NCBI RefSeq assembly: GCF_009177065.1
Contig: NZ_WEZF01000007.1
Span: 234,116-298,115, forward strand
Direction: 5' to 3'
Source: Tautonia marina
GTDB taxonomy: Bacteria; Planctomycetota; Planctomycetia; Isosphaerales; Isosphaeraceae
DNA length: 64,000 bases
A program made the translations under genes and the position numbers. Below are positions 45,198-54,627 of this stretch, piece after piece (position 1 is the stretch's first letter; the number at the start of each line of letters is the position of its first letter). Under the pieces are notes generated by a model. It saw only the letters and a list, made by a program, of their open reading frames with translations, did no database searches and was not told where the DNA came from.

Positions 45198-46229
45198 ATG
45201 CATACCGACGACTTCGACTTCCACCTGCCCGACGACCTGATCGCTCAGCACCCGGCCGACCGTCGCGATCAGTCGCGCCTGATGATCGTCCACCGAGACT
45301 CGGGCACGATCGAGCACCGCGTCTTCGCCGAGCTTCCCGACTTGCTCCGCGAAGGAGACCTTCTCGTTCGGAACGATTCGAAGGTCGTGCCCGCGCGATT
45401 GATCGGCCGTCGCGAGGCCACGGGGGGGCGCTGGGAGGGGCTCTACCTGCGCGAGCACGACCGGAACGTCTGGGAGCTGATGACGCAGACTCGCGGCCGT
45501 CCTCAACCCGGCGAGCATATTTTGATCGACGACGGCTTGCGTCTGCAACTGCTCGAACGGCTCGACGATGGTCATTGGCTCGCCCGAGCGCTCGACCTGC
45601 GCCCGACGTTCGATCTGCTCGAAACCTACGGCCACATCCCGCTACCGCCTTACATTCACCGCGAGTCGGACACCCCCCAGGACCGCGAGCGCTATCAAAC
45701 CGTTTACGCCTCGGCCCCTGGTTCAGTCGCCGCGCCAACGGCGGGCCTTCACTTCACGGAAGCCATTTTTGATCGGCTGCAAGCCCTTGGAGTCTCCATC
45801 GCCGATGTCACCCTACACGTCGGCCCCGGCACCTTCCGACCGATCAAGACCGACCGCATCGAAGATCACGAACTGCACGCCGAATGGGTGTCCCTCGCTC
45901 CCGCCGTGGCCAGAAGGCTCAACGCGGGTCGTTCCGCCGGCCATCGGATCGTCGCGGTCGGCACCACGGCCACGCGGGTTCTGGAAACCTGCGTGGGCGA
46001 CACCGGCACCTTCCGGCCCTACACCGGCCAGACGAACATCTATCTCCATCCCGGAGTCCCCATTCGCGGGGTCGATGCGCTCATCACCAACTTCCATCTG
46101 CCGAAAAGCAGCCTGCTCGTCCTTGTCTCGGCCCTGGCCGGGGTCGAGTTGATCCGGAAGGCATATGCCGAGGCAGTCTATCAACGGTATCGCTTTTATA
46201 GTTATGGCGATGCGATGCTCATCCTCTGA
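45198..46229 (+). CDS. queA: S-adenosylmethionine:tRNA ribosyltransferase-isomerase
   Basis: QueA transfers the ribosyl part of SAM to preQ1 in tRNA, the step before QueG. The 343-residue protein shows the family features: DFDFHLPDDLIAQHPADRRD at the N-terminus, GDLLVRNDSKVVPARLIG, and the SAM-site segments PTAGLHFTEAIFDRLQ and HVGPGTFRPI, ending with VDALITNFHLPKSSLLVLVSA and FYSYGDAMLI. The length is normal. ATG 45198 is six bases after the stop of the fusion gene, so the two may be cotranscribed. A strong hairpin follows at 46294-46326. Confidence 0.95.
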   Translation: MHTDDFDFHLPDDLIAQHPADRRDQSRLMIVHRDSGTIEHRVFAELPDLLREGDLLVRNDSKVVPARLIGRREATGGRWEGLYLREHDRNVWELMTQTRGRPQPGEHILIDDGLRLQLLERLDDGHWLARALDLRPTFDLLETYGHIPLPPYIHRESDTPQDRERYQTVYASAPGSVAAPTAGLHFTEAIFDRLQALGVSIADVTLHVGPGTFRPIKTDRIEDHELHAEWVSLAPAVARRLNAGRSAGHRIVAVGTTATRVLETCVGDTGTFRPYTGQTNIYLHPGVPIRGVDALITNFHLPKSSLLVLVSALAGVELIRKAYAEAVYQRYRFYSYGDAMLIL

Positions 46230-46293
46230 GCGTGGCCACCATGTCCACCGCTCTCGGGAGATCGCCACGCGATCGGCAGAACCGACGAAGCAA

Positions 46294-46326
46294 GAGCTTC
46301 GGGATCAGCAAGGCATCCCGAAGCTC
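46294..46326. terminator. Bidirectional terminator between queA and the M16 peptidase gene
   Basis: A perfect 12-bp stem, GAGCTTCGGGAT at 46294-46305 with ATCCCGAAGCTC at 46315-46326, and a nine-base loop. It lies in the 115-base gap between two convergent genes. There is no long T tract on either side. Confidence 0.7.
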
Positions 46327-46344
46327 CTGCCTTTCGGTCATGAG

Positions 46345-49188
46345 TTACTGCCCCTCACCCGCGTTGCTGGCTGCGGGATCGACCGGGTTTCCGTCGGGGT
46401 CGAGCGGAGTGAGCGAGGGAACAAAGGGAAGCTCTTCCAGCGAGGAAGCGATGGCGTTGCGGTCGCCGACGACCAGCAGGGTCATGCGGTCGGGGTGCAG
46501 GTGCTCCTGGGCGGCCTGCTGGACCTGCTCGGGGGTGACGGCTTCGACCTTGTCCTGATAGGTCGTGAAGTAGTCGTCGGGCAGGTTGTAGAGGACCAGG
46601 TCGATCACCTGAGAGGCCACGCCGCCAGTCGTCTCGAAGTCGCCGGGGAAGCCGAGAATCAGCCGGCCCTTGGCGTCCGCCAGCTCCTTCTCGGTCACCG
46701 GGCGATCGCCTCGGATCTCAGTCAACTCCTTGTACAGCTCGACCAGGGCAGGGGCCGTGACGGCGGTCTGCACCGAGGTACTGGCCGAGAAGGGGCCGGG
46801 GCCTCGTCGGAACGAGAAGGAGGTGCGGGCGCCGTAGGTGTACCCTTTGTCCTCTCGCAGGTTCAGGTTGATCCGACTGGAGAACTGGCCTCCGAGCACG
46901 GCATTCATCAACGTGACCGGGAAGTAGTCCGGCGTATCGCGCGAGAGGCCGATCTGGCCGACGGCCAGGACCGATTGCGCCGACTCGGGCCGGTCGACAA
47001 GGTAGAGCGTATCCTTCGGAGCCGGCTTCGGCTCGGGAAGGGTCAGCGAGGGGGCGCCGCCGGCCTCCCAGTCGCCGATGGCCGCCTGGCCGAGCCGCTC
47101 GATGATGGCATCGGCCGTCGTGTCTCCCACCACGATCAAGGCCGCATTATTCGGGCGGAACAGGCGCGAGTGGAAGGCGACAATGTCGTCTCGGGAGATG
47201 GTCGGCACCGTTTGCAGGGTTCCCGACACCTGGCGGCCGTAGGGGTGATCGTCTCCATAGAGCAAGCTCGGGAAGACAAGCGAGGCGATCCCCTCGGCAC
47301 TGTCCCGACGTCGGAGCAGGCTGGACAGGAGCAAGGCCCGCTGGCGCTCCAGGTCACCTTCGCGGAAGGCGGGATTGAGGACCACGTCGGCAAACAGCTC
47401 CAGCGCCGCGTCGGTATGCTTCGTCAGGGTCGAGAGCGAAACCGTCATCTGCTCCATCCCGGCTGAGGCATTGATCGACGCCCCGAGGCGCGACAGCGCA
47501 CCGGCCAGTTCCTGAGCGTCTCGGGTCGCGGTCCCTTCGGTCAGCAGGTTCGCCGTCAGCTCGGCCACGCCGTCCTGACCTTCGGGGGCGAGGGTGGCCC
47601 CTCCCTTGACAACCAGTTGCAGGGTCAGGATCGGCAGCTCGGGGCGGTTGACGACCAGCAGTTCCAGACCGTTGTCGAGCGTCCGACGTTCGACGGGAGG
47701 CGGCGAGAACTCGGGAGCGTCCCCCAGCGTCGGCATGGTCGACCGATCAAGCTCCTCGACGATCGGCTCATCATCGGGCACGATCTCGACCGGAGCGGCG
47801 TTGACGAAGACCTCGGGGGCCCGTTCGGTCGGAGCGCCGGGGGTCACGTCCATCCGGACGCGGTTGGGCGAGAGGTACTCGCGAGCCACGCGGCGGACAT
47901 CGTCGGCTCGCACATCAAAGAGGTTCTGCAATTGTTTTCGGTAGGCGAGCGGATCGCCGAAGGCAACGTTGTTGGCGTTGAAGAAGTCGGCACGGGTTCC
48001 GACCGCCTGAAGTCCGAAGACAACACTGCTCTCAGTCGTGTTCTGCGCCTTGAGTACCTCGTCCTCGGTCGGGCCGTCTTGCTGAAGCCGCTCGATCTCG
48101 GCCTCAATCCGGGTGGCCAGGTCGTCAAGATCTCCGTCGGGCTTGCCGGTCGCGATCACGTTGAACGTGCCCGAGACGGCCCCAGTGCTGTGGTAGGCGA
48201 ACACCTGACTGGCAACCGATTCATCATAAATCAACGCCTTTTCCAGGCGGCTTTCCTTGTCAAGCTGACCGAGGATGGCGGAGAGAACGTCGAGCGCCTC
48301 CTCGTCCGGGTGGCCTTCGGGAACGGTCGGCCAGGTCAGATAGATGCGAGGCAAGGAGACGCGGTCGGTGATCGCCAGGTTGACCGGAGCCTCAAGCTCG
48401 GGAACCTGATGCGGGGTCCGCTCAACCTCCGGGCCTTTCGGAATGGCGCCGAAGTAAAGCTCGACGAGCCGCTTGGCTTCGGCCGGGTCGAAGTCGCCGG
48501 CGATACACAAGCTGGCATTGTTCGGGTTGTAATAGGTCCGGAAGAAGTTCTTCACATCCTCCAGCGAGGCGGCCGACAGGTCTTCCATCGAGCCGATGAC
48601 GCTGTGGTGGTACGGGTGCCCTTCGGGATAGAGCGCTTCGAGCATCCGCTCGGAAACCTGCCCGTAGGGAACGTTATCGACCCGCTGCCGCCGTTCGTTC
48701 TTGACCACGTCGCGCTGGTTGTCGAGCGATTCCTGGGTCAGGGCCGGCAGCAGGAAGCCCATGCGGTCGGCTTCGAGCCAGAGGGCCAGTTCCAGGGCAT
48801 TGCTCGGAACCGTCTCGAAGTAGTTCGTGCGGTCGGTCGTCGTGCTCCCGTTGATCCGGGCGCCGAGCGGTTCGAGCGGGGCGAAGTACTCGTTGTTATG
48901 GTTCTCAGAGCCCTGGAACATCAGGTGCTCGAACAGGTGGGCGAAGCCGGTGCGGCCTTCGGCCTCGTTCTTCGAACCAACCTTGTACCAGATGTTCACG
49001 GCAACGACGGGGGTCGTATGATCCTCGTGAAGGATCACCTCCAGGCCGTTGGGCAAGGTGTACGTCTCGACCTTCAGGTCGGGAATCTGCGGTGTCCTGG
49101 GTTCGTCCTGAGCCACACTCAGGTTCGGAACCGACGCGACGAGGGCCAGAGTGGCCATCGCGAACAGGGGGGCGAGTCTCGGGTGCAT
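46345..49188 (-). CDS. Exported M16-family zinc metallopeptidase, two-module
   Basis: A 947-residue protein from ATG 49186-49188, which starts a signal peptide (PLFAMATLALVASVPNLSVA). The first module has the inverted zinc motif HLFEH (His84, Glu87, His88) within GFAHLFEHLMFQGSENH, and a later glutamate expected in NERRQRVDNVPYG. The second module, from about residue 470, has the same fold (NGLELLVVNRPELPILTLQLVV) but lacks HxxEH, as usual for the partner half of pitrilysin-like peptidases. It would degrade peptides in the periplasm. Upstream in-frame sequence to 49353 looks non-coding and is left out. It follows the NTF2-like gene on the same strand, 201 bases apart. Confidence 0.9.
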   Translation of the reverse strand: MHPRLAPLFAMATLALVASVPNLSVAQDEPRTPQIPDLKVETYTLPNGLEVILHEDHTTPVVAVNIWYKVGSKNEAEGRTGFAHLFEHLMFQGSENHNNEYFAPLEPLGARINGSTTTDRTNYFETVPSNALELALWLEADRMGFLLPALTQESLDNQRDVVKNERRQRVDNVPYGQVSERMLEALYPEGHPYHHSVIGSMEDLSAASLEDVKNFFRTYYNPNNASLCIAGDFDPAEAKRLVELYFGAIPKGPEVERTPHQVPELEAPVNLAITDRVSLPRIYLTWPTVPEGHPDEEALDVLSAILGQLDKESRLEKALIYDESVASQVFAYHSTGAVSGTFNVIATGKPDGDLDDLATRIEAEIERLQQDGPTEDEVLKAQNTTESSVVFGLQAVGTRADFFNANNVAFGDPLAYRKQLQNLFDVRADDVRRVAREYLSPNRVRMDVTPGAPTERAPEVFVNAAPVEIVPDDEPIVEELDRSTMPTLGDAPEFSPPPVERRTLDNGLELLVVNRPELPILTLQLVVKGGATLAPEGQDGVAELTANLLTEGTATRDAQELAGALSRLGASINASAGMEQMTVSLSTLTKHTDAALELFADVVLNPAFREGDLERQRALLLSSLLRRRDSAEGIASLVFPSLLYGDDHPYGRQVSGTLQTVPTISRDDIVAFHSRLFRPNNAALIVVGDTTADAIIERLGQAAIGDWEAGGAPSLTLPEPKPAPKDTLYLVDRPESAQSVLAVGQIGLSRDTPDYFPVTLMNAVLGGQFSSRINLNLREDKGYTYGARTSFSFRRGPGPFSASTSVQTAVTAPALVELYKELTEIRGDRPVTEKELADAKGRLILGFPGDFETTGGVASQVIDLVLYNLPDDYFTTYQDKVEAVTPEQVQQAAQEHLHPDRMTLLVVGDRNAIASSLEELPFVPSLTPLDPDGNPVDPAASNAGEGQ

Positions 49189-49389
49189 CTCGGGTCGTGC
49201 TCTGGGGTGCCGGAACCGGGTTCCGAGGTCGCCCTGCGGAGCGGACGCAGGCGAGCATCGGTTGCCGGGCGTCGGGAAATCACGAGACGGAACGAAGACC
49301 CTATCTTGCCCCCTTGCCCCTCGAATCGTCCAGAGCAGCCGACCGAAGAGCACGGCCGATGATCCCGCTCCCAGGCTCGTCGGAGCACC

Positions 49390-49767
49390 TTACTTCATGG
49401 GCTGGATGGGGGTCGCCTGGTCGTGGATCAAGACCCACCGCTGTCCCTGTCGGGCGAAGGCGAAGGTGTAATAGGCTCGCTGCACCCACCGATCGCCGTC
49501 GGGCGGCTCATCGCGGTAGGTGACATGGACCACCGCCAGGCCCAGGGCATCGCACTCGGTCAGTTCTTCGAGTCGCGTCTCGATGGTCCATGACGGCGAC
49601 GCGAACCAATCGCGGTACAGGGCGACGAACTCGTCGACCGAGCGCAGCCGTTGGCCATCGGGCCGAATCAAGGTCAGCTCTCCTTCCGGGAGCGTGGCCA
49701 TCAGGGCGGGCAGATCCCGCATCTTAATCGCGCGGAGATGCTCCTCCAACGATTCTCGAAAGGTCAT
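49390..49767 (-). CDS. NTF2/SnoaL-like small protein
   Basis: A 125-residue soluble protein from ATG 49765-49767, chosen because AGGAG lies nine bases upstream. It has the cone-shaped NTF2-like pattern: a helix ESLEEHLRAIKMRDLPALMA, then GELTLIRPDGQ, a helix SVDEFVALYRDWF, and C-terminal strands (LGLAVVHVTYRDEP, WVQRAYYTFAF, WVLIHDQATPI). Such domains bind small ligands or catalyse isomerisation or polyketide cyclisation; no clear active site is seen, so function is open. It stands between the M16 and LolA-like genes on the same strand. Confidence 0.75.
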   Translation of the reverse strand: MTFRESLEEHLRAIKMRDLPALMATLPEGELTLIRPDGQRLRSVDEFVALYRDWFASPSWTIETRLEELTECDALGLAVVHVTYRDEPPDGDRWVQRAYYTFAFARQGQRWVLIHDQATPIQPMK

Positions 49768-49936
49768 GGGACAACACTCCTGCCTCGGACCGAAGACGGT
49801 CCCGGGCAGAGGGAAGGCTCTCTCGTGCTCGATCACCCGGGAAGTCCGAGAGACTCAGAACGCAAATGCCGCGCCGGGCGAACCCACCCGCTCGCCGTTT
49901 CTGAATCGATCCGAGCACCACCGCGCCCCCAGAACT

Positions 49937-49978
49937 CACAAACGGCCAAGGAACCCATTGGTTCCCCGGCCGTTTGTG
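49937..49978 (-). terminator. Hairpin downstream of the LolA-like gene
   Basis: CACAAACGGCC at 49937-49947 pairs with GGCCGTTTGTG at 49968-49978, and an inner GGAACC/GGTTCC stem strengthens the fold. It follows the 3' end of the leftward gene at 50021 and should end its transcript before the NTF2-like gene. Confidence 0.75.
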
Positions 49979-50020
49979 GGAGTGTCTTGGCCCAGACCTG
50001 TCGGGCTCATCGCGCGTTGA

Positions 50021-50794
50021 TCAGCGGGCTCCCGCGCGTTCCTTGATCGCCTCGGGAATGGCAAAGGTTCCCTCGGGGAACGAGACGCCATGCTCAACCG
50101 ACTGGATCGTGGTCTTGACCTCCTGGCCGAGCAGCACCTCCGTGCTGACGAACGGGATCTTCAGGCCATCGACTTCCTGATAATCGCTCACGATCGATTC
50201 GACCGGGATCTCACCCATCGGCGATTCAACAATCCGGCGCGATTTGACCAGCAGCCCGGAATCGACGGCGTAAAAGCGGGTTTCGACACGCCCTTCCTTC
50301 GGGGTCATGGCCACCACGTAGCACGGGGTCCCATCGACCTCCATGACCTCCTTGGTTTCGGCCTGATCGTAGTAGTTTCGCCATTCCACGTCGGAGTAGA
50401 AGGCCGCCTCGCGCAGGAAGGCGGCTTTCTCGGGGCCTTCCAGCACCCGCTCACCGCTGACGGGGTTGATCTCGTAGGCAATGGTGCCGTCGGTTCCTTG
50501 CAAAAACGTGCCGACGTTTTCCAGCTCCAGGGAGGTCTTCATCTTGTTTGGAGCTTCTTGTTCAAGAATCAGCTTACCCTTCAACCCCGCGCCGACGAAT
50601 TCGATCGTACCGGTAACCTTGCGGGTGCTGAGTGCCTTGTAGGCCGCCTCGCCGCCGGTCGCCTCGATCGCTTTGGCCAGAATCTCCTCAGCCTTGGGCA
50701 AGGCATCGTCCTGCCCAACCGCGGGAGACACCGCCGCGACCAGCAGCCCCAGAGACAGCAGGCGGAGCAGGGGGGGACCGTAATTCCGAGTCAT
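50021..50794 (-). CDS. Exported LolA/LolB-fold outer-membrane lipoprotein-sorting-like protein
   Basis: A 257-residue protein from ATG 50792-50794, with a signal peptide (LLRLLSLGLLVAAVSPAVG). The mature part begins AEEILAKAIEATGGEAAYKALSTRKVTGTIEF, the opening of the LolA-like or 'DUF4292-like' half-barrel fold, and continues with strands typical of it (KLILEQEAPNKMKTSLEL, IAYEINPVSGERVL, TPCYVVAMTPKEG). It may carry a lipid or lipoprotein. It is codirectional with the Tricorn-like peptidase gene, whose end lies 118 bases upstream, so cotranscription is possible. The insertion of a long upstream open frame up to 51049 is not used because it overlaps that gene. Confidence 0.75.
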   Translation of the reverse strand: MTRNYGPPLLRLLSLGLLVAAVSPAVGQDDALPKAEEILAKAIEATGGEAAYKALSTRKVTGTIEFVGAGLKGKLILEQEAPNKMKTSLELENVGTFLQGTDGTIAYEINPVSGERVLEGPEKAAFLREAAFYSDVEWRNYYDQAETKEVMEVDGTPCYVVAMTPKEGRVETRFYAVDSGLLVKSRRIVESPMGEIPVESIVSDYQEVDGLKIPFVSTEVLLGQEVKTTIQSVEHGVSFPEGTFAIPEAIKERAGAR

Positions 50795-50912
50795 CGACGT
50801 GAGAACCTTTCTCGTAAAGGAAGGGAGCAGCGAACCTGAGAATCTGTCAAACCGAAAACGAAAGGGAAAGACTGAAGTCAGCCGAACGAGGGTCGTACCG
50901 AGACGCAAGCAC

Positions 50913-53900
50913 TCAGCGCTCGCTCGCCTTGCGCAGCGCGGGCTGCGGCTGGTTCTTCGCTTCCGAGACATCTTGCTTGAGTCGTTCGATCGCCTCGGCA
51001 AGCTGGCGGTCGTCGCCTCGGGGCCATTCGCCGGGCTCGGGCCAGACAATCACGTCGGGCACCGCCCCATTGAGTTCCATGTCCTCGCCGGTCCCGGCCA
51101 CGTACCAGCCTCGGAAGGGCAACCGCAAGGTGCCAAGGTCCATGATCGAGGTCGCCCCCGTGCTAATCACTCCTCCGGCCGTCGGCACGCCGACCAGAGG
51201 CCCCCGGCCGAGCGTCTTGATGGCGTGGCTGAAGATCTCGGCATTGCTGAAACTGTTCTGATTGCAAAGCACAACGATCGGCCGGGACCACGAAGCGAAC
51301 ACCTTGCGGTCCTGCGGATAACCGGGGTTCCCCCCTCGGGGAACGGTGATCGCGTGAAACGGCTGCGTGAGGCTCGTGAGCAACAGGTCGGCCGTCGAAC
51401 CACCGCCGTTCTCGCGAACGTCGATGACCAGCCCTTCCTTGCCCGCGGCGGCCGAGTACAGCTCTTCCTGGAACTTCGAGAAGCTCGCCCCGTTCATCGC
51501 CCGGATATGCAGGTAGCCGAGCGTCCCGTCGCTGGCCTCCTCCACCGCCTTACGGTTCCCCTTCACCCAGGCGTCGTAGAGCAACGATCGGGCCGCGCCG
51601 AAGGAGATCGGCCGCAAGGTCACCGAGCGTTCTTCCCCCTCGTCGTTCTGAACCGTCAGCGTGATGTCTCGGGCCAGGGGGCCGTTAAGGATCTTGGTCA
51701 GGTCCATGTCGGGATCAACCGTCTCGCCGTCGATGGCCAGGATGATCTCTCCCGGCTCGATCGTCGATCGGGTCTGATCGGCTGGTCCTCCCGGCAAAAC
51801 GTCTCGGACCTTCAGGCCCGGCCCCTGGTGCTCGGGATCGAACCGCACGCCCAGGTGGGCGGTCGAGATGCTCCAGTCTCCTCGAACCGGCTCGATCGTA
51901 TCGTTGCCCCTCGGCGAGAAGCCCAGGTGCGAGCCGTTCAGTTCGCCAAGCATCAGGCGAACGACCTCGGCGAACATCGACCGATCCACGCTCGACGCCG
52001 CCAGGTCGGCGTATTTTCGGCGGATCGCATCCCAGTTGCGGTTGTTCAGGTTTTCGTCGTACCAGCGGTCGCGCATCGTCCGCCAGGCCATGTCGAAAGC
52101 CGCGCCGTACTTGGCCGCGCGGTCGATCTCCTGAAGGGCCGTGAAGGGGTATTTCGACACCGAGTTGCCCGAGCCCGAGATGCTCGTCGGCACTCCTTCC
52201 AGGTTACCGACGATCTGATCCCCTTGTTTCAACCATCGAGCATCGCCGAGCGTTTCACTTGACAATCGCTTGGGAGCGAGGTCTCCCGTCGGCTCGATGG
52301 TGTACGTCCCCGACTGACCGTCGATGTTCGCCCGGAAGGCCAGCCGCTTCGAATCAGGAGACCAGAACAAGCCCCCTTCCGACGCATTCGGAATCTGAAC
52401 GCGGCGAATCCGCTCGTGGATGTCGTCGAAGTCGATCACAACCTTCGGAATCTCGTCCTTCTCGTCCTCGTCCGATTCGTCGGAGTCCTTCTCCCCGTTC
52501 TCTTCGTCCGAGTCCTTCTCCTCGGCCTCCTCGTCGTCGGGTTCCCCGTTGGGGTTCGGAGTGTCCCCCTTGCCGTCGCGACCGCCGTTGCCCTTTTCCT
52601 TGCGGGCCTTGCGGATCTTCTCGATCGCTTCCTCGATCATCCGGTCGCGGCGGCCCAGTTCGTCGTCCTCGCGGCGGAGGAAGACGAAATGAATGTCCAC
52701 CTCGCCATCCACCCCCCGATTCCCGGTGAAGGCCAGGATCGTGCCGTCGGGCGACCAGGCGGGGTTGCCGTCGTTGCTCGGGTGCTTCGAGACGTTGAAC
52801 GGCTCGCGGGAGCCGTCGATCGGCACAATCCAGACGTCGGCGTTGAACTCGTCGTCATCTCGGGCGAAGGCGATCCACTGGCCGTCGGGCGACCAGCAGA
52901 ACTGAGGGGCATTCCAGCCTTCCAGAATCCGCTTCGGATTCGTGCCGTCGGCGTCCATGATCCAGAGGTCGCCGTTCCCCTTCACAAAGGCGACCTTCGA
53001 CCCCTCGGGGCTCCATTCCAGGCGAGACTCGACGGCGGCATCCTGTGTCAGCCGCTCCAGGTCGAACGTTGTGTTTTGCCACCAGAACAGTTCAGCGTCG
53101 GCGCGGGTCGCCCGCCAGAGGTCGCACTGCCCTTCGGTGTCGCTCACGAACAGGATCGACTCGCCATCGGGCGCAAAGACCGGCGACCGCTCCTCCTCGG
53201 GCGTGCTCGTCACCTGGACCGGCTCTTTCAAGACCGTGTCCATCACCCAGAGATCCCCCCCGGCGATGAAGGCGATCTCCAGGCCGTCTTGCGAGAAGGC
53301 CACCTCCGAGGCGCGATCGAGGTTCACCCGGCTCGCCTCGGGCACCAGAGCCGCGGCCTCGTGCTCGATGGCGATCTTCGTCGGCTTCGGCCGATCGGCG
53401 GTCGGATCGATCCGGTAGAGGTCAAACAGGTGCCGGAAGACCAGGGTCGAGCCATCGGCCGAGAGGGTCGGAAGGATGACCGAGTCGTCCTCGAAGCTCG
53501 TCAAGGCCCGATCCTCGCCCGATTCGAGCGTGTGTTCCCTCAGGTTCAAGGCCCCGTTGTGCTCGCCCACGTAGTAAAACCCCTCGCCGTCGGGCTTCCA
53601 GAGCGGCCAGCGGGCCCCTCCTTCGGGATCAAGCACCTTCGAGAATTCACCCGACTCCCGATCATAGCTCCAGATCTGGGCATCCTGGGATCCGCGATAC
53701 CCCTTGCGCCACCAGGCCACCCCTTCCCGAACGAACAGCAACGTCGATCCGTCGGGCGACAGCGAGCCCTCGGAGCCATAGGCGTCGAACACCGGATGCT
53801 CGGCCGATCGCTCCTCGGCGTCGATCAGAAAGAAGCGTTCGGCGTGCCTCCAGAAGTGGTCGCGCGAGGCGTTGACCAGCAGTTGCCGACCGTCGGGCGA

Positions 53901-54296
53901 CCACCCTTCCAGACCATAGCCTTCGCTATGAGCCGTCAACGGCACCGGCACGCCCCCCGAGGCGGGCATCCGGTAGACCTGCCGACCGTCTTCTCGATCG
54001 GAAACAAAGGCAATCGTCGCACCATCGGGAGCGAAGGCCGGGTCGGTATCGCGGCCGGGATGGAAGGTCAGGCGACGGGCGGTCCCTCCTTCGGTCGAGA
54101 CGGTCCAGAGATCCCCCGCCCAGGAGAAGACCAGCGTCGAGCCATCCGGAGAGAGCGCCGGCGAATCGGCCAGTTGAATCGGCTCCGGCCCGTTCGCCCC
54201 CACCGGATCGGCCCCGCAAAGGACGAACCCAAGCGCGGCCAACCACCCCGCCCCCATCGACCGGAGGGGACTCGACGCGAACACAGACACCGGCAT
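50913..54296 (-). CDS. Tricorn-like S41 protease
   Basis: A 1127-residue exported protein from ATG 54294-54296 (leader about residues 1-35). Residues about 40-570 are a PD40 beta-propeller pair with blades such as SPALSPDGSTLVFSW, PVFAPDGESILFVSD and PAWSPDGTILAFTG. A strongly acidic low-complexity stretch (residues about 590-640, Asp/Glu/Lys-rich) follows. The C-terminal third has the Tricorn C1 helical domain, a PDZ segment (about 840-900) and the S41 domain with VIDVRENGGGSTADL and the serine in LCNQNSFSNAEIFSHA. Tricorn proteases cut peptides in the compartment where they reside. The acidic insert is unusual for the family. Divergent from the 2OG oxygenase gene. Confidence 0.9.
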   Translation of the reverse strand: MPVSVFASSPLRSMGAGWLAALGFVLCGADPVGANGPEPIQLADSPALSPDGSTLVFSWAGDLWTVSTEGGTARRLTFHPGRDTDPAFAPDGATIAFVSDREDGRQVYRMPASGGVPVPLTAHSEGYGLEGWSPDGRQLLVNASRDHFWRHAERFFLIDAEERSAEHPVFDAYGSEGSLSPDGSTLLFVREGVAWWRKGYRGSQDAQIWSYDRESGEFSKVLDPEGGARWPLWKPDGEGFYYVGEHNGALNLREHTLESGEDRALTSFEDDSVILPTLSADGSTLVFRHLFDLYRIDPTADRPKPTKIAIEHEAAALVPEASRVNLDRASEVAFSQDGLEIAFIAGGDLWVMDTVLKEPVQVTSTPEEERSPVFAPDGESILFVSDTEGQCDLWRATRADAELFWWQNTTFDLERLTQDAAVESRLEWSPEGSKVAFVKGNGDLWIMDADGTNPKRILEGWNAPQFCWSPDGQWIAFARDDDEFNADVWIVPIDGSREPFNVSKHPSNDGNPAWSPDGTILAFTGNRGVDGEVDIHFVFLRREDDELGRRDRMIEEAIEKIRKARKEKGNGGRDGKGDTPNPNGEPDDEEAEEKDSDEENGEKDSDESDEDEKDEIPKVVIDFDDIHERIRRVQIPNASEGGLFWSPDSKRLAFRANIDGQSGTYTIEPTGDLAPKRLSSETLGDARWLKQGDQIVGNLEGVPTSISGSGNSVSKYPFTALQEIDRAAKYGAAFDMAWRTMRDRWYDENLNNRNWDAIRRKYADLAASSVDRSMFAEVVRLMLGELNGSHLGFSPRGNDTIEPVRGDWSISTAHLGVRFDPEHQGPGLKVRDVLPGGPADQTRSTIEPGEIILAIDGETVDPDMDLTKILNGPLARDITLTVQNDEGEERSVTLRPISFGAARSLLYDAWVKGNRKAVEEASDGTLGYLHIRAMNGASFSKFQEELYSAAAGKEGLVIDVRENGGGSTADLLLTSLTQPFHAITVPRGGNPGYPQDRKVFASWSRPIVVLCNQNSFSNAEIFSHAIKTLGRGPLVGVPTAGGVISTGATSIMDLGTLRLPFRGWYVAGTGEDMELNGAVPDVIVWPEPGEWPRGDDRQLAEAIERLKQDVSEAKNQPQPALRKASER

Positions 54297-54627
54297 GGGC
54301 CACTCCCTCAACGAGGTTTCACGCAATGGTGCTTCCGCGGATCGCCCATCTTACCGAAAATGATCCAGGAGAATCAGCCCCCGGTCTCTTTGATGTCGTG
54401 TTCCATCGGCATGGGTTCTTCAGAACCGCTGTACGGTTCTTCCCGGGAGGTTGTTGAATCGCTTTGACAACCGCCGACACCGCGAATTAGGCTTACGGAC
54501 GGCCGTCACCAATGGCGGGGCGGCTCCGTATCCCTGATCATCGGAGGATGCGGGAGATCGGTCCCTCCCCCTATCCATTCCCGACTCAACTCATCCTCGA
54601 CCTTTGGCACCACGAGCCATCACATCC
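54297..54627. promoter_or_regulatory. Divergent intergenic region, no gene seen
   Basis: 331 bases between the Tricorn-like gene (-) and the oxygenase gene (+). A GTACGGTTC patch (near 54430) and a less GC-rich centre suggest promoters, but no clear boxes are defensible. Nothing else is recognised. Confidence 0.45.

Noticed and set aside
47617..49362. Plus-strand open frame opposite the M16 peptidase gene
   Set aside because: The M16 frame has the zinc motif and signal peptide; the opposite frame has no recognisable features.
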